From: Onishia taeanensis
GTDB taxonomy: Bacteria > Pseudomonadota > Gammaproteobacteria > Pseudomonadales > Halomonadaceae
DNA: 64,000 nucleotides
Direction: 5' to 3'
Assembly (NCBI RefSeq): GCF_013349955.1
Contig: NZ_JABVXC010000008.1
Location: 62,001-126,000, forward strand
This document shows, piece after piece, positions 31,795-40,917 of this stretch (position 1 is the first letter of the stretch; the number at the start of each line of letters is the position of its first letter). The translations under genes were made by a program, and so were the position numbers. Below the pieces are notes generated by a model that saw nothing but the letters and a program-made list of their open reading frames with translations, searched no databases and was not told where the DNA came from.

Positions 31795-33105
31795 ATGCTC
31801 AAGTTTCTCTCGCGGCCAGCCGTCAAGCTGGTCGAGCGCTACCTGCCGGATCCGTATATCTTCGTGCTGCTGCTGACACTGGTCGCCGCCGTAGCGGCCA
31901 TCGCGGTCGAGCGACAAACACCTCTGGAGGTGCTGCGCTTCTGGGGCGACGGCTTCTGGAACCTGCTGACCTTCTCGATGCAGATGCTGCTGGTACTGAT
32001 TACCGGCTTCATGCTCGCCAACACGCCGCCGGTCAAGCGCGCACTGTCAGGACTCGCCGGCAAGGCCAAGAACGCCGGTGGCGCCATCGTGCTGGTGACC
32101 GTGGTGTCGCTGCTGGCCAGTTGGATCAACTGGGGGTTCGGCCTGGTGGTAGGGGCGCTGTTCGCCAAGGAACTGGCTCGCCAGGTCCGCGTCGACTACC
32201 GCCTGCTGGTGGCCAGTGCCTATTCGGGCTTTCTGATCTGGCACGCCGGGCTCGCCGGCTCGATCCCGCTGACCATCGCCACCGAAGGTCACTTCACCGT
32301 CGAACAGATCGGCGTGGTCCCCACCTCCGAGACCATCTTCTCCTGGTTCAACCTGATCATCGTCGGCGTGCTGCTGGTCAGCGTACCGCTGGTCAACCGA
32401 CTGATGCTGCCAAGCGAAGACGAGAGCGTTTACGTCGACCCGGCACTGTTGGAGGAAGAACAGGAAACCCGCGTGCGCATCACTCGCCCCGCCGAGCGCC
32501 TCGAGAACAGCCGCGCCCTGGCTTGGTTGGTCGGCATACCCGGCCTGCTGTTCCTGCTCGATCACTTCGTGCTGCGCGGCGGCGGGCTCAACCTCAACGT
32601 GATCAACTTCCTGTTCCTGTTCCTGGCCATCGTGCTACACCGCACGCCGCGCCGGCTGCTCGCCAGTCTTCAGGAAGCCATCAAGGGTGGCGCCGGTATC
32701 GTCATCCAGTTCCCCTTCTATGCGGGCATCATGGCGATCATGGTGCAGTCAGGCCTGGCCCAGACGCTGTCGGAGGCCTTCGTCTCCTTCGCCAGCGCCG
32801 AAACGCTGCCCTTCTGGTCGTTCATCAGCGCCGGCGTGGTCAACCTGTTCGTGCCCTCCGGCGGCGGCCAGTGGGCGGTGCAAGCACCGGTGATGCTGCC
32901 AGCAGCGGCGGCGCTGGGTGCCGATGTACCGCGCATCGCCATGGCGGTCGCCTGGGGCGATGCCTGGACCAACCTGCTGCAACCCTTCTGGGCGCTGCCG
33001 GTGCTGGCCATCGCTGGCCTCAAGGCCAAGGACATCATGGGCTACTGCCTGATTCAGCTGTTCATCAGCGGTGCCATCATCGCGCTGGGCCTCACCTACC
33101 TGTAG
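31795..33105 (+). CDS. Short-chain fatty acid transporter (AtoE family)
   Basis: This 436-residue membrane protein has about ten to twelve helices and the AtoE signature regions: INWGFGLVVGALFAKELAR, SGFLIWHAGLAGSIPLTIAT, and NLFVPSGGGQWAVQAPVMLP with AWGDAWTNLLQPFWALP. It probably imports short-chain acids such as acetoacetate or butyrate. It is not beside atoDAB-type genes here, so its substrate is inferred from the family alone. Confidence 0.9.
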   Translation: MLKFLSRPAVKLVERYLPDPYIFVLLLTLVAAVAAIAVERQTPLEVLRFWGDGFWNLLTFSMQMLLVLITGFMLANTPPVKRALSGLAGKAKNAGGAIVLVTVVSLLASWINWGFGLVVGALFAKELARQVRVDYRLLVASAYSGFLIWHAGLAGSIPLTIATEGHFTVEQIGVVPTSETIFSWFNLIIVGVLLVSVPLVNRLMLPSEDESVYVDPALLEEEQETRVRITRPAERLENSRALAWLVGIPGLLFLLDHFVLRGGGLNLNVINFLFLFLAIVLHRTPRRLLASLQEAIKGGAGIVIQFPFYAGIMAIMVQSGLAQTLSEAFVSFASAETLPFWSFISAGVVNLFVPSGGGQWAVQAPVMLPAAAALGADVPRIAMAVAWGDAWTNLLQPFWALPVLAIAGLKAKDIMGYCLIQLFISGAIIALGLTYL

Positions 33106-33128
33106 GTGCCGTCCGCACACTCTCGCCA

Positions 33129-33153
33129 AGGCCCTACGCACTCGCTAGGGCCT
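33129..33153 (+). terminator. Stem-loop after the AtoE-type gene
   Basis: AGGCCCTA (33129-33136) pairs with TAGGGCCT (33146-33153). There is no T-run, so it is only a possible terminator. Confidence 0.4.
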
Positions 33154-33283
33154 CCCCACTCTTGCGAAGGGCCAGGCTCTGTCGCCAGGAGTCACTGCCA
33201 GGGTTATCTATCTGTGAACGCGGTCAGCACGCTATGATGGGAAGCAGAATAAGCATTCTGCCTCCCATCCCCTGGAGCCCACC

Positions 33284-33826
33284 GTGAGTCACAACGACCT
33301 ACCCCGCCAGCACGAGCTCTCGATGACCGTGCTGATGACCCCCGACATGGCCAACTTCAGCGGCAAGGTGCACGGCGGCGCCATCCTCAAGAAGCTCGAC
33401 GAGGTCGCCTACGCCTGCGCCAGCCGCTATTCCGGCCACTATGTGGTGACCCTGTCGGTAGATCAGGTGAAGTTTTCCCAGCCGATCCACGTCGGCGAAC
33501 TGGTGACCTTCCTGGCGTCGGTCAACCACGTCGGCCGTTCCTCGATGGAGGTCGGCATCAAGGTGGTCGCCGAATCGATCAAGGAACGGCTGATCCGTCA
33601 TACCAACAGCTGCTACCTGACCATGGTGGCCGTCGATGGTGACGGCAAGCCGGCCGAGGTGCCGCCGCTACCGCTGGAAACGCCGCTCCAGCAGCTGCGT
33701 TTCGAGAAGGCCGCACTGCGCAAGAAGCTGCGCAAGCAGGCAGAAGAAGAGGCACGCCAAACCCAGGAAAGCTATTACGCCGAGCGTCAGGCGGCCCTGG
33801 AAGCCTCGCGCACGTCCTCTCCGTAA
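33284..33826 (+). CDS. Acyl-CoA thioesterase (hotdog fold, YciA/BFIT-like)
   Basis: This 180-residue hotdog-fold enzyme hydrolyses acyl-CoA thioesters. The active-site region MANFSGKVHGGAILKKLDEV carries the conserved asparagine and glycine-rich helix start, and YVVTLSVDQVKFSQPIHVGE is the typical strand pair. A charged, probably helical coiled tail (KKLRKQAEEEARQ) extends beyond the domain. The start is GTG, preceded by GGAGCCCACC. It may act on acids taken up by the neighbouring carrier, but this is only proximity. Confidence 0.9.
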   Translation: MSHNDLPRQHELSMTVLMTPDMANFSGKVHGGAILKKLDEVAYACASRYSGHYVVTLSVDQVKFSQPIHVGELVTFLASVNHVGRSSMEVGIKVVAESIKERLIRHTNSCYLTMVAVDGDGKPAEVPPLPLETPLQQLRFEKAALRKKLRKQAEEEARQTQESYYAERQAALEASRTSSP

Positions 33827-33845
33827 CCAGGCTGCCGGTCCCCGC

Positions 33846-33884
33846 AACCCAGCGGGGCAGGCCAATGGCCTGCCCCGCTGGGTT
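33846..33884 (+). terminator. Strong terminator hairpin after the thioesterase gene
   Basis: A 19-bp perfect inverted repeat (33846-33864 with 33866-33884) lies 19 bp after the thioesterase stop. It separates this gene from the convergent entericidin-like gene and may serve both strands. Confidence 0.8.
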
Positions 33885-33946
33885 ATCGCTCACCATGACG
33901 GCCTCGCTCACCGTCAGCGTCATGGCGTCCGCTATCGATAGAGGGC

Positions 33947-34081
33947 CTAGCTTTCGGCCGCTTCCTCGATCGCCTGGCCACCCTGCTGGATGTCCTCGCC
34001 GGCACCGCGCATGGTGTTACAGCCTGCCAGCAGCGACACGGAAAACAGGGTCAGGAACGTCAGGGCGATCAGTCGTGTCAT
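33947..34081 (-). CDS. Entericidin-family small lipoprotein
   Basis: This 44-residue gene was found by translating the gap. The product has a short signal (MTRLIALTFLTLFSVSLLAG) and a lipobox LAGC with the lipidated cysteine at 21, then a short tail (NTMRGAGEDIQQGGQAIEEA) that matches entericidin A/B proteins. The ATG at 34081 is preceded by GAGGATATCACC. EcnA/EcnB form a membrane-acting pair in enterics, but single copies are frequent in other bacteria and their role is uncertain. Confidence 0.85.
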   Translation of the reverse strand: MTRLIALTFLTLFSVSLLAGCNTMRGAGEDIQQGGQAIEEAAES

Positions 34082-34226
34082 GGTGATATCCTCATCGAGT
34101 GGCATGGGTAGATTCGCAAGCTATCACTACTACATTAGCACTCTTTACAGCGCACACCCCATTTTACAGCGCCCCCATCCGGCAGTGCTAGTACGCTAGA
34201 GCGAGCGCTCTCGACAAGAGACAGCG

Positions 34227-34985
34227 CTAGCCAACCACCAGGCGCACGATGATGGCCCCGATCATCACAAGCGTCAGCCAGCGTACCCATAGCGCCCCGC
34301 GAGGCCCCATGTTGACCCGCACCGCTAGCCAGGCACCGCTCATGCTTCCCACCGCCAACAGCAGACCATAGCTCCAGCGCACCTGGTCGTGATAGAGAAA
34401 CAGCGCCAGCGCCGGCAAGGTGTAAATCAGAATGATAAAGACCTTGAAGACGTTGACCTGGGCCAGGTCGATCTTCAATAACCGATAGAGTACGACGATG
34501 AACAACACTCCCACGCCGACCTGAATGAAGCCGCCATATACGCCAATCGCGAACATCGCCAGATAGACCAGCGGCGTCAGGCGTTCGCGGGTCAAGGGCC
34601 GAGTTTCGAGCCGCGGCTGAGGCAGCAGCATCATCAGCGCACTGGCCGCCATCACCGTGACCAGCACCGCCTCGAAGAGGGCATCGCTGACCTGGAGTGC
34701 CAGCCAGACGCCGAGCAGCGAGCCTATCACCGCCGGCACCGCCAGGCGCAGGCTTAGCCCTATCTGGCTGGCCCCGGCACGGCGAAAGTTGCCTACCGCC
34801 GACAGACTCTGGAAGACGATCGACACCCGATTGGTGCCGTTGGCGACCTGCGCAGGCAGCCCCAGGAACATCAGCAGCGGCAGGGTCAGCATCGAGCCGC
34901 CCGCCGAGAGCACATTGATGAAACCGGCTAAACCGCCAAGAGCAATCAGGGCCAGGGCATCGTAAAGACTTGGGAATGCCGTCAT
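34227..34985 (-). CDS. TauE/SafE (TSUP) family permease
   Basis: This 252-residue membrane protein has seven to eight helices and two copies of the family pattern, GLAGFINVLSAGGSMLTLPL near the N-terminus and GVYGGFIQVGVGVLFIVVLY in the middle. TSUP proteins export sulfite, sulfoacetate or related anions. No sulfur metabolism gene is adjacent, so the substrate is not known. The gene stands alone. Confidence 0.88.
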   Translation of the reverse strand: MTAFPSLYDALALIALGGLAGFINVLSAGGSMLTLPLLMFLGLPAQVANGTNRVSIVFQSLSAVGNFRRAGASQIGLSLRLAVPAVIGSLLGVWLALQVSDALFEAVLVTVMAASALMMLLPQPRLETRPLTRERLTPLVYLAMFAIGVYGGFIQVGVGVLFIVVLYRLLKIDLAQVNVFKVFIILIYTLPALALFLYHDQVRWSYGLLLAVGSMSGAWLAVRVNMGPRGALWVRWLTLVMIGAIIVRLVVG

Positions 34986-35127
34986 GTCACCTCCGCTGTG
35001 ACGAACGCAATGCGGTTAGGGAGTGTCCTGGGTAAATGCCGCGTCGGGGAAACCTGTAGGCAAATCATGACACGAATCGACACAGGAGCGTATCGCCTCC
35101 AGGCGGGACCGAGCGCAGTAGGAACAC

Positions 35128-35162
35128 AAAAATGCCCGTATGCGCCTTGGCGACATACGGGC
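35128..35162 (-). terminator. Rho-independent terminator of putA
   Basis: On the minus strand a 9-bp stem, GCCCGTATG (35134-35142 arm) with CATACGGGC (35154-35162 arm), is followed by five Ts (35132-35128). It lies about 90 bp after the putA stop. A second hairpin without T-run is at 35223-35245. The rest of the gap from 34986 holds nothing I recognise. Confidence 0.75.
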
Positions 35163-35222
35163 GAGTTTGGAAGGGAGAAAAGCGTTGGAGGGAGCCGGGA
35201 TACCCGCGTGGGATAACCCTGC

Positions 35223-35245
35223 GGGGCGACCCAGTGGGTCGCCCC
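35223..35245. other. GC-rich hairpin directly after putA
   Basis: GGGGCGACCC (35223-35232) pairs with GGGTCGCCCC (35236-35245) around a 3-base loop, 8 bp beyond the putA stop. Without a T-run it is more likely a 3'-end stabilising structure that works with the terminator further downstream. Confidence 0.6.
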
Positions 35246-35253
35246 TGAGGTGG

Positions 35254-38200
35254 TTACTCGGCGGTTGCCAGCAGGCTGGCGTTACCGCCCGCCGCGGTAG
35301 TATCGATGCACAGATGGCGCTCCACCGCATAACGCTCCGGCGCAATGGTCTGCGTCTCGAGCGTTACGATGGCGCCTTCGCGCTGGGCAAGCGCGAGGCG
35401 CAGCTCGCGGTTCCAGTCGCCGGCACCGGTGGCGGCCACGACGGCGATGCCCTTGACCTTGGTCAGGGTCTCGGCCGCGATGCTGCCGTCGAGCTCAGCG
35501 ACGGGGGCGCCGGCCTGTTTAAGCGCCTGCACGGCCTGGGTCGCACCGGGTACCACGATCACTGCCGGGCAGCCGACGCCGAGTGCTTGCACCGCCTGAG
35601 CGATGGCGATGTCGAGGGTCGGTCCCAGACACAGCACCGGACCCTTCGGATACATCGCCAGCCGGTTGCTCTCGCCTGTCGGCCCCGGCAGCGTCTGCGG
35701 GGTCATGTCCAGGGCGGCGGTCTCGGAAAGCGCCTTGCGAATCACGCCGCCCTTGCCGGAGAGCACCTTGCGCAGCACTTCGACCCGGTCGGGTCGCGCC
35801 GCCCAGTTGCGGGCATCCAGGCCGTCGAGGGCCGACTGCAGCGCCTCGAGAGAGACCGCCTCCCCCTTGGGTGCCTCAAGCTGCTCGACAGCCTCCGTGC
35901 GGCGGAAGCGATTGACGTAGAGCGGGCCGCCGGCCTTGGGCCCGGTTCCCGAGAGGCCTTCGCCCCCGAAGGGCTGGGAGCCGACGATGGCGCCGATCTG
36001 GTTGCGATTGACGTAGACGTTACCGACCCGGATGCGACCGACGATCTGCTGAACGCGGTCATCGATACGGGTATGCAGACCGAAGGTCAGCCCGTATCCC
36101 CGGTCGTTGATATCATCGACGACCTTGTCGATATCCCGTGCCTTGAAGGTGGCCACGTGCAGGATCGGGCCGAAGATTTCGCGTTCGAGATCCTCGATGC
36201 CGCCGACTTCGACGACCGCCGGACTGACGAAGGTGCCTTCGCTCGGCACCGGCAGCTTCTTGAGCACCTTGCCGGCCTTTTCCTGCGCCGCCAGGTAGTC
36301 AGAAATCTCGGCCTGGGCATCGGCATCGATCACCGGCGAGACGTCGGTGTCGGTGTTCCACGGATCGCCGATCACCAGCGCGTCCATGGCGCCGTCGAGC
36401 ATCGTCAGCAGCCGCTCGCGCGCCTCTTCCTGGACATAGAGCATCCTGAGGGCCGAACACCGCTGGCCCGCAGACTGGAAGGACGAAATCAGGATGTCGC
36501 GCACCGCCTGCTCGGTCAGTGCCGTCGAATCCACGATCATCGCATTCAGGCCGCCGGTCTCAGCGATCAGTACCGCATCCGGTCCTGCATTTTCCACCAG
36601 CGCCTTGTGGATGATCTGCGCCACTTCGGTCGAGCCGGTAAAGCACACGCCAGCGATCCGCGAATCGCTGGTCAGCGGACCGCCGACGGTCGGCCCATCG
36701 CCCGGCAGCAGCTGAAGCGCCGCCTCCGGCAGGCCGGCCTCGCGCATCAACTCGACAGCGCGGGCGGCAATCAGGGGCGTCTGCTCGGCGGGTTTGGCCA
36801 GCACCGCATTGCCCGCCGCCAGCGCTGCGGCGATCTGGCCGGTAAAGATCGCCAGCGGGAAGTTCCAGGGGCTGATGCAAACGAAGATGCCACGCGCCTT
36901 GCCGGGCTCTTCCGTCTCCAGCCGCTCGCAGTCGTTGGCATAGTAGCGCAGGAAGTCCACCGCTTCGCGGACCTCGGCGATGCCATCGAACATCATCTTG
37001 CCGGCTTCGCGGGTGGTGATGACGGTCAGCTCGGCGAAGTTTTCCTCGTAGAGATCGGCGATACGGCGCAGCACGGCGGCGCGCTCAGAGGCCGGCCGGC
37101 CAGACCAGTCGCGGAAGCCGTCTTCAGCGGCATCGAGCGCCGATGCCACTTCTTCCGGCGTGGCTTCATACACCTTGCCCACCACGCGAGAGCCGTCGGC
37201 GGGAGACAGCGCATCGCGGCCAGGTCCCTGCGGCGCCGGACTGCCGGCGAGCATCGGCGCGGCGGTCCAGGTGGTATCGGCGAACGCCTCACGGCCCGCA
37301 ATCAGCGACTGGATCGAGGCCGGCTCATTGATGCGATAGCCCCTGGAGTTCTTGCGCTCCGGCGCGAAGAGTTCGCCGGGTTGGCGAATCGACGGGCTGG
37401 CGATGGACTCGCCCAGGCCCTGCATCTCGGCCACGGGGTCATTCGACACCTCGCTGGCGGGAATCGACTCATCGACCACCTGGTTGACGAACGAAGAGTT
37501 GGCCCCGTTCTCGAGCAGGCGGCGTACCAGGTAGGCCAGCAGGTCACGGTGCGCACCGACCGGGGCATAGATCCGGCAGTGCGTGCCTTCCGACTGCTTG
37601 ACGATGTGGTGCAGCGATTCACCCATGCCATGCAGGCGCTGGAACTCGTAGCTGTCCTTGTCGTCGCCCGCCATGGCGACGATGGCGGCACAGGTATGGG
37701 CGTTATGGGTGGCAAACTGCGGATAGATGCGGTCACGATAATCGAGCAGCAACTGCGCGCAGGCCATGTAGCTGACGTCGGTGTTGACCTTGCGGGTGAA
37801 GACCGGGAAGGTGTCGACGCCCAACTCCTGCGCCAGTTTGATCTCGGTATCCCAGTAGGCGCCCTTGACCAGACGCACCATGATCTTGCGGTCGTAGCGC
37901 TCGGCCATTTCGTAGAGGGCTTCGATCGCCGGCGCGGCGCGGCGCCCATAGGCCTGGATCACGACCCCGAAGCCGTTCCAGTCTTCAAGGCTCGGGTCGG
38001 CCAACAGCGCCTCGATCACATCCAGCGACAGGTCCAGGCGATCCTGTTCCTCGGCGTCGATATTGAAGCCGATATTGGCCTTGGCGGCTTGCCTCACTAG
38101 CTCCTGCGCGCGGGGCAGCAGCTCGGTCATCACCGTTTCACGGTGGGTGTATTCATAGCGCGGATGCAGCGCCGAGAGCTTGACCGAGATGCCGGGGCTC

Positions 38201-38919
38201 CCTCGCACATCGCCCTTGGCCTGCTTGGCGATTGCCGCAATGGCATTGGCGTAGGCATCGTAATAGCGTACCGCGTCCTCGTCGGTACGCGCCGCCTCGC
38301 CCAGCATGTCATAGGAATAGGTGTAGCCCTGCTTCTCGAGCTCGCGGGCATTCTTCATGCCCTCCTCGATAGTCTGACCGAGCACGAACTGACGGCCAAG
38401 AATCTTCATCGACTGGCCGACCGCCGTGCGGACCACCGGCTCCCCCATCCGGCGAACCAGGCCGCGCAGCGCCCGAACCGGCCCCTTGGGATCATTTTCC
38501 AGCACCTTGCCGGTCAGCATCAGCGCCCAGGTAGAGGCGTTGACCATCGATGAAGAGGACTTGCCCAGGTGAGCGCCCCAATCGGACGGTTCGATCTTGT
38601 CGTGGATCAGGTCATCGATCGTCTCCGCATCGGGCACGCGCAACAAGGCCTCGGCCAGACACATCAGGCCGACGCCTTCTTCTGTCGAGAGGCCGTATTC
38701 GGCGAGGAACGCCTCCATCATCGAGGGCGACGTTTCCTTGCGGACCCGCTCCACATAGTTGGCACCAACGGCGGCCACCTTGCGGCGATCATCCTCCGAC
38801 AACCTGATGCGTTCGACCAGCCCGCCCAGCACGGCCGCCTCGTCGGCCGCATAGTGGGCACGGATGCGCGAGCGCAACTCGCTCACACTACCGTCTTGGG
38901 GCGTTGTCACTTCATTCAT
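35254..38919 (-). CDS. putA: Bifunctional proline dehydrogenase / glutamate-semialdehyde dehydrogenase
   Basis: This 1221-residue enzyme oxidises proline to glutamate in two channelled steps. An N-terminal arm, then the FAD-binding proline dehydrogenase barrel (about 170-480; KLSALHPRYE, VRLVKGAYWDTEIK, YAPVGAHRDLLAYLVRRLLE), are followed by an aldehyde dehydrogenase domain (about 560-1010; CISPWNFPLAIFTGQ, catalytic Glu787 in ETGGLN and Cys821 in GQRCSA) and a C-terminal domain. There is no ribbon-helix-helix domain at the N-terminus, so unlike the Escherichia coli protein it should not repress its own operon. It is monocistronic. Confidence 0.97.
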   Translation of the reverse strand: MNEVTTPQDGSVSELRSRIRAHYAADEAAVLGGLVERIRLSEDDRRKVAAVGANYVERVRKETSPSMMEAFLAEYGLSTEEGVGLMCLAEALLRVPDAETIDDLIHDKIEPSDWGAHLGKSSSSMVNASTWALMLTGKVLENDPKGPVRALRGLVRRMGEPVVRTAVGQSMKILGRQFVLGQTIEEGMKNARELEKQGYTYSYDMLGEAARTDEDAVRYYDAYANAIAAIAKQAKGDVRGSPGISVKLSALHPRYEYTHRETVMTELLPRAQELVRQAAKANIGFNIDAEEQDRLDLSLDVIEALLADPSLEDWNGFGVVIQAYGRRAAPAIEALYEMAERYDRKIMVRLVKGAYWDTEIKLAQELGVDTFPVFTRKVNTDVSYMACAQLLLDYRDRIYPQFATHNAHTCAAIVAMAGDDKDSYEFQRLHGMGESLHHIVKQSEGTHCRIYAPVGAHRDLLAYLVRRLLENGANSSFVNQVVDESIPASEVSNDPVAEMQGLGESIASPSIRQPGELFAPERKNSRGYRINEPASIQSLIAGREAFADTTWTAAPMLAGSPAPQGPGRDALSPADGSRVVGKVYEATPEEVASALDAAEDGFRDWSGRPASERAAVLRRIADLYEENFAELTVITTREAGKMMFDGIAEVREAVDFLRYYANDCERLETEEPGKARGIFVCISPWNFPLAIFTGQIAAALAAGNAVLAKPAEQTPLIAARAVELMREAGLPEAALQLLPGDGPTVGGPLTSDSRIAGVCFTGSTEVAQIIHKALVENAGPDAVLIAETGGLNAMIVDSTALTEQAVRDILISSFQSAGQRCSALRMLYVQEEARERLLTMLDGAMDALVIGDPWNTDTDVSPVIDADAQAEISDYLAAQEKAGKVLKKLPVPSEGTFVSPAVVEVGGIEDLEREIFGPILHVATFKARDIDKVVDDINDRGYGLTFGLHTRIDDRVQQIVGRIRVGNVYVNRNQIGAIVGSQPFGGEGLSGTGPKAGGPLYVNRFRRTEAVEQLEAPKGEAVSLEALQSALDGLDARNWAARPDRVEVLRKVLSGKGGVIRKALSETAALDMTPQTLPGPTGESNRLAMYPKGPVLCLGPTLDIAIAQAVQALGVGCPAVIVVPGATQAVQALKQAGAPVAELDGSIAAETLTKVKGIAVVAATGAGDWNRELRLALAQREGAIVTLETQTIAPERYAVERHLCIDTTAAGGNASLLATAE

Positions 38920-39157
38920 CGTCGTTCTCCCATATCAGCCGCTGCGCAACGTCGACACGACAGCTCTGTTGTTGTCATTTCTCAAAAGACCGTTAATCAG
39001 CTTAGGCGCCCCGACTCGGGTTGCGCACGCCGTTTACGCCATAGAGTCGTGACATGCTCTTATTAGGTTACGGCCTTATACGGGCAGAACGCCAGTCAAG
39101 TCTGTTCCACTCACCGCCATCGGAAGCGGCTCACTTGGTAGCGAGCAAGGCCCATGG

Positions 39158-39331
39158 TCAGGGGTCATCGGCACTTAAAGAGGCCGCTGGCTGCTTTATA
39201 AGCCGTGACGGCAAGGCAGGGGCAGGCGCTGATGTAAAGCGCGTGCTGGCGTCGAGCGACGTCGTGATCCAAAGCTTCCCCATCGGCGTGACAAGCAGCA
39301 CCTGGCTCACTTGATCGACCTCGGGATACAT
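39158..39331 (-). CDS. Possible small protein (57 aa) in the putA-HIT gap
   Basis: The 537-bp gap from 38920 to 39456 contains no recognised gene. One reading frame in it has an ATG at 39331 preceded by CTGGAGATTGTC, a good ribosome-binding site, and runs 57 codons. The first 22 residues (MYPEVDQVSQVLLVTPMGKL) look protein-like and the open frame extends in-frame upstream past the ATG, so this could also be the end of a decayed gene. I recognise no family. Confidence 0.25.
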   Translation of the reverse strand: MYPEVDQVSQVLLVTPMGKLWITTSLDASTRFTSAPAPALPSRLIKQPAASLSADDP

Positions 39332-39456
39332 GACAATCTCCAGCCGGTTGCGCGGCAGCCGCCCCTGGCCGCATTTCCCATCATTGACCGCGAATTACGA
39401 CCTTGCGCCCTGCCACGAATCGAGAGCACTAATCGAGAGAGCACATCGAGAAAGCA

Positions 39457-39879
39457 ATGAGCGACTTCACCCTGCACCCGCGGCTTGCCGCCGACACCCT
39501 ACTCATCACCGACCTGCCACTCTGCCAGGTGCGGCTGATGAATGACGCCCGCTACGCCTGGCTGGTACTGGTGCCGCGACGCGACGATATCCGCGAGGTC
39601 TATGAGCTATCGGCGGCGGATCAGGCCCAGCTATGGAAGGAAGCGACGGCGCTGGGCAAGGCGCTGATGGCCGCCCGGGAAGGCGACAAGCTCAACCTGG
39701 CGACACTCGGCAATATGGTGCCCCAGCTGCATCTACATGTAATCGTGCGCCACGCAGGAGATGCTGCCTGGCCAGGGCCGGTGTGGGGACAGGGCAGCGC
39801 CCTTGCCTACGATGCCAATCAGGAAGCGGCAATGCGAGCGTGTTTGGAAGAGTGCCTGACGCAAAGCGGGCTAGGCTAA
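39457..39879 (+). CDS. HIT-domain protein
   Basis: This 140-residue histidine-triad protein belongs to the nucleotide hydrolase/transferase superfamily. The triad region is PQLHLHVIVRHAGD, in which the first histidine of the usual HxHxH is glutamine, a common form in proteobacterial HIT-like proteins. NDARYAWLVLVPRRDD is the conserved N-terminal sheet. A nucleotide-monophosphate hydrolase role is possible; the substrate is unknown. Confidence 0.88.
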   Translation: MSDFTLHPRLAADTLLITDLPLCQVRLMNDARYAWLVLVPRRDDIREVYELSAADQAQLWKEATALGKALMAAREGDKLNLATLGNMVPQLHLHVIVRHAGDAAWPGPVWGQGSALAYDANQEAAMRACLEECLTQSGLG

Positions 39880-39912
39880 GCCGACACCTCAGGCTGCGCC
39901 GACGCATTGGGC

Positions 39913-40917
39913 TCAGCCGCCGAAGGGCGAAGCCGTTTTAGCGCTGGTGCCCTCGAGCAGCGGCGCGCCATTTGGCGCAGTGCCGCCGCCCACCACCAGC
40001 GTCACACCAAGAATACTGATCACCAGCCCTCCAACCAACGATGCCCAAGCCAGTCCGGGGCTCAGCCTGTTCAGCGACTGGCCGGACAGACGCCGCTCGG
40101 CCCAGCCGCGTGCCATGACGCTGAGCAAGGCCAGTGAAGACACCGCCAGGGCCGTGCCGGCCGCCATCACCAGCACCGCTGCCACACCGACCCAGAACTG
40201 CCCGAGCAGCGACGCCGCGCCCAATAACAACACGCCGCCGCTGCAGGGGCGAATGCCGATCGCCACCACAGTGCCCAGCGCCATGCGCCAGTCGCCGACC
40301 CCCTCGGGCGCCAGATGATGCTCGTGTCCGCAGCCGCAGGCGTCGCCATCATGAAGATGATCACCGGTTGGAGGACGCCTCGGGTCATGGCTTCTGCTGG
40401 TCTGGCGCAACTGCCGAAAACCGTTCAGGCAAAGCCATACCCCCAGCCCGATGACCATCAGAAAGCTGAGCTGCTCGACCCAGGCAACGGAACCCATGGC
40501 TTGGCGAGTCAGCCAGCCAAGTCCATGCACCAGCACCGCGACCAACAGGATCGCGACCAGCCCCTGCATAAGCGAGGCCGCGGCGGAAAGTGCCAGCGCT
40601 CGTTTCCAAGCGCCGCCCTGAGAGAGCAGATAGGTACTGAGCACTGCCTTGCCATGACCTGGGCCAGCGGCATGAAAGACGCCATAGCCAAAGCTAACGC
40701 TCAACAACGCGGCCCAGGTGGCCGGTGACGGCGCCCCGGAAAGTGCGGTGATGGCAAGCGTCAACTGCCGGTGCAGATCCCGCTGCCAGGCCACGATTTC
40801 GAGCAGCATGCCCTGCACACCGCCCTGCCAGCTCCAAAAAACGGCGCCAACCAGCAGCGCCAGCATGCTGACCACAGCGAACCAGCGGGCCGGGGCGCGC
40901 CTGATCAGGTCTCGCAT
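39913..40917 (-). CDS. NicO-family nickel/cobalt (metal) transporter
   Basis: This 334-residue membrane protein has about seven helices and the NicO/RcnA motifs HAAGPGHGKAVLSTYLL and GIRPCSGGVLLL. A metal-binding loop rich in His and Cys (HLHDGDACGCGHEHH) lies between them in the cytosol or periplasm. Members export or import Ni2+ or Co2+, and some co-occur with DUF1007 proteins in zinc or nickel handling. Its start overlaps the DUF1007 gene by 13 bp. Confidence 0.9.
   Translation of the reverse strand: MRDLIRRAPARWFAVVSMLALLVGAVFWSWQGGVQGMLLEIVAWQRDLHRQLTLAITALSGAPSPATWAALLSVSFGYGVFHAAGPGHGKAVLSTYLLSQGGAWKRALALSAAASLMQGLVAILLVAVLVHGLGWLTRQAMGSVAWVEQLSFLMVIGLGVWLCLNGFRQLRQTSRSHDPRRPPTGDHLHDGDACGCGHEHHLAPEGVGDWRMALGTVVAIGIRPCSGGVLLLGAASLLGQFWVGVAAVLVMAAGTALAVSSLALLSVMARGWAERRLSGQSLNRLSPGLAWASLVGGLVISILGVTLVVGGGTAPNGAPLLEGTSAKTASPFGG

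Noticed and set aside
35140..38100. A 986-codon open frame on the plus strand opposite putA
   Set aside because: It is the complement of a clearly real gene in GC-rich DNA, with an arginine/glycine/histidine-rich composition and no recognisable domain.
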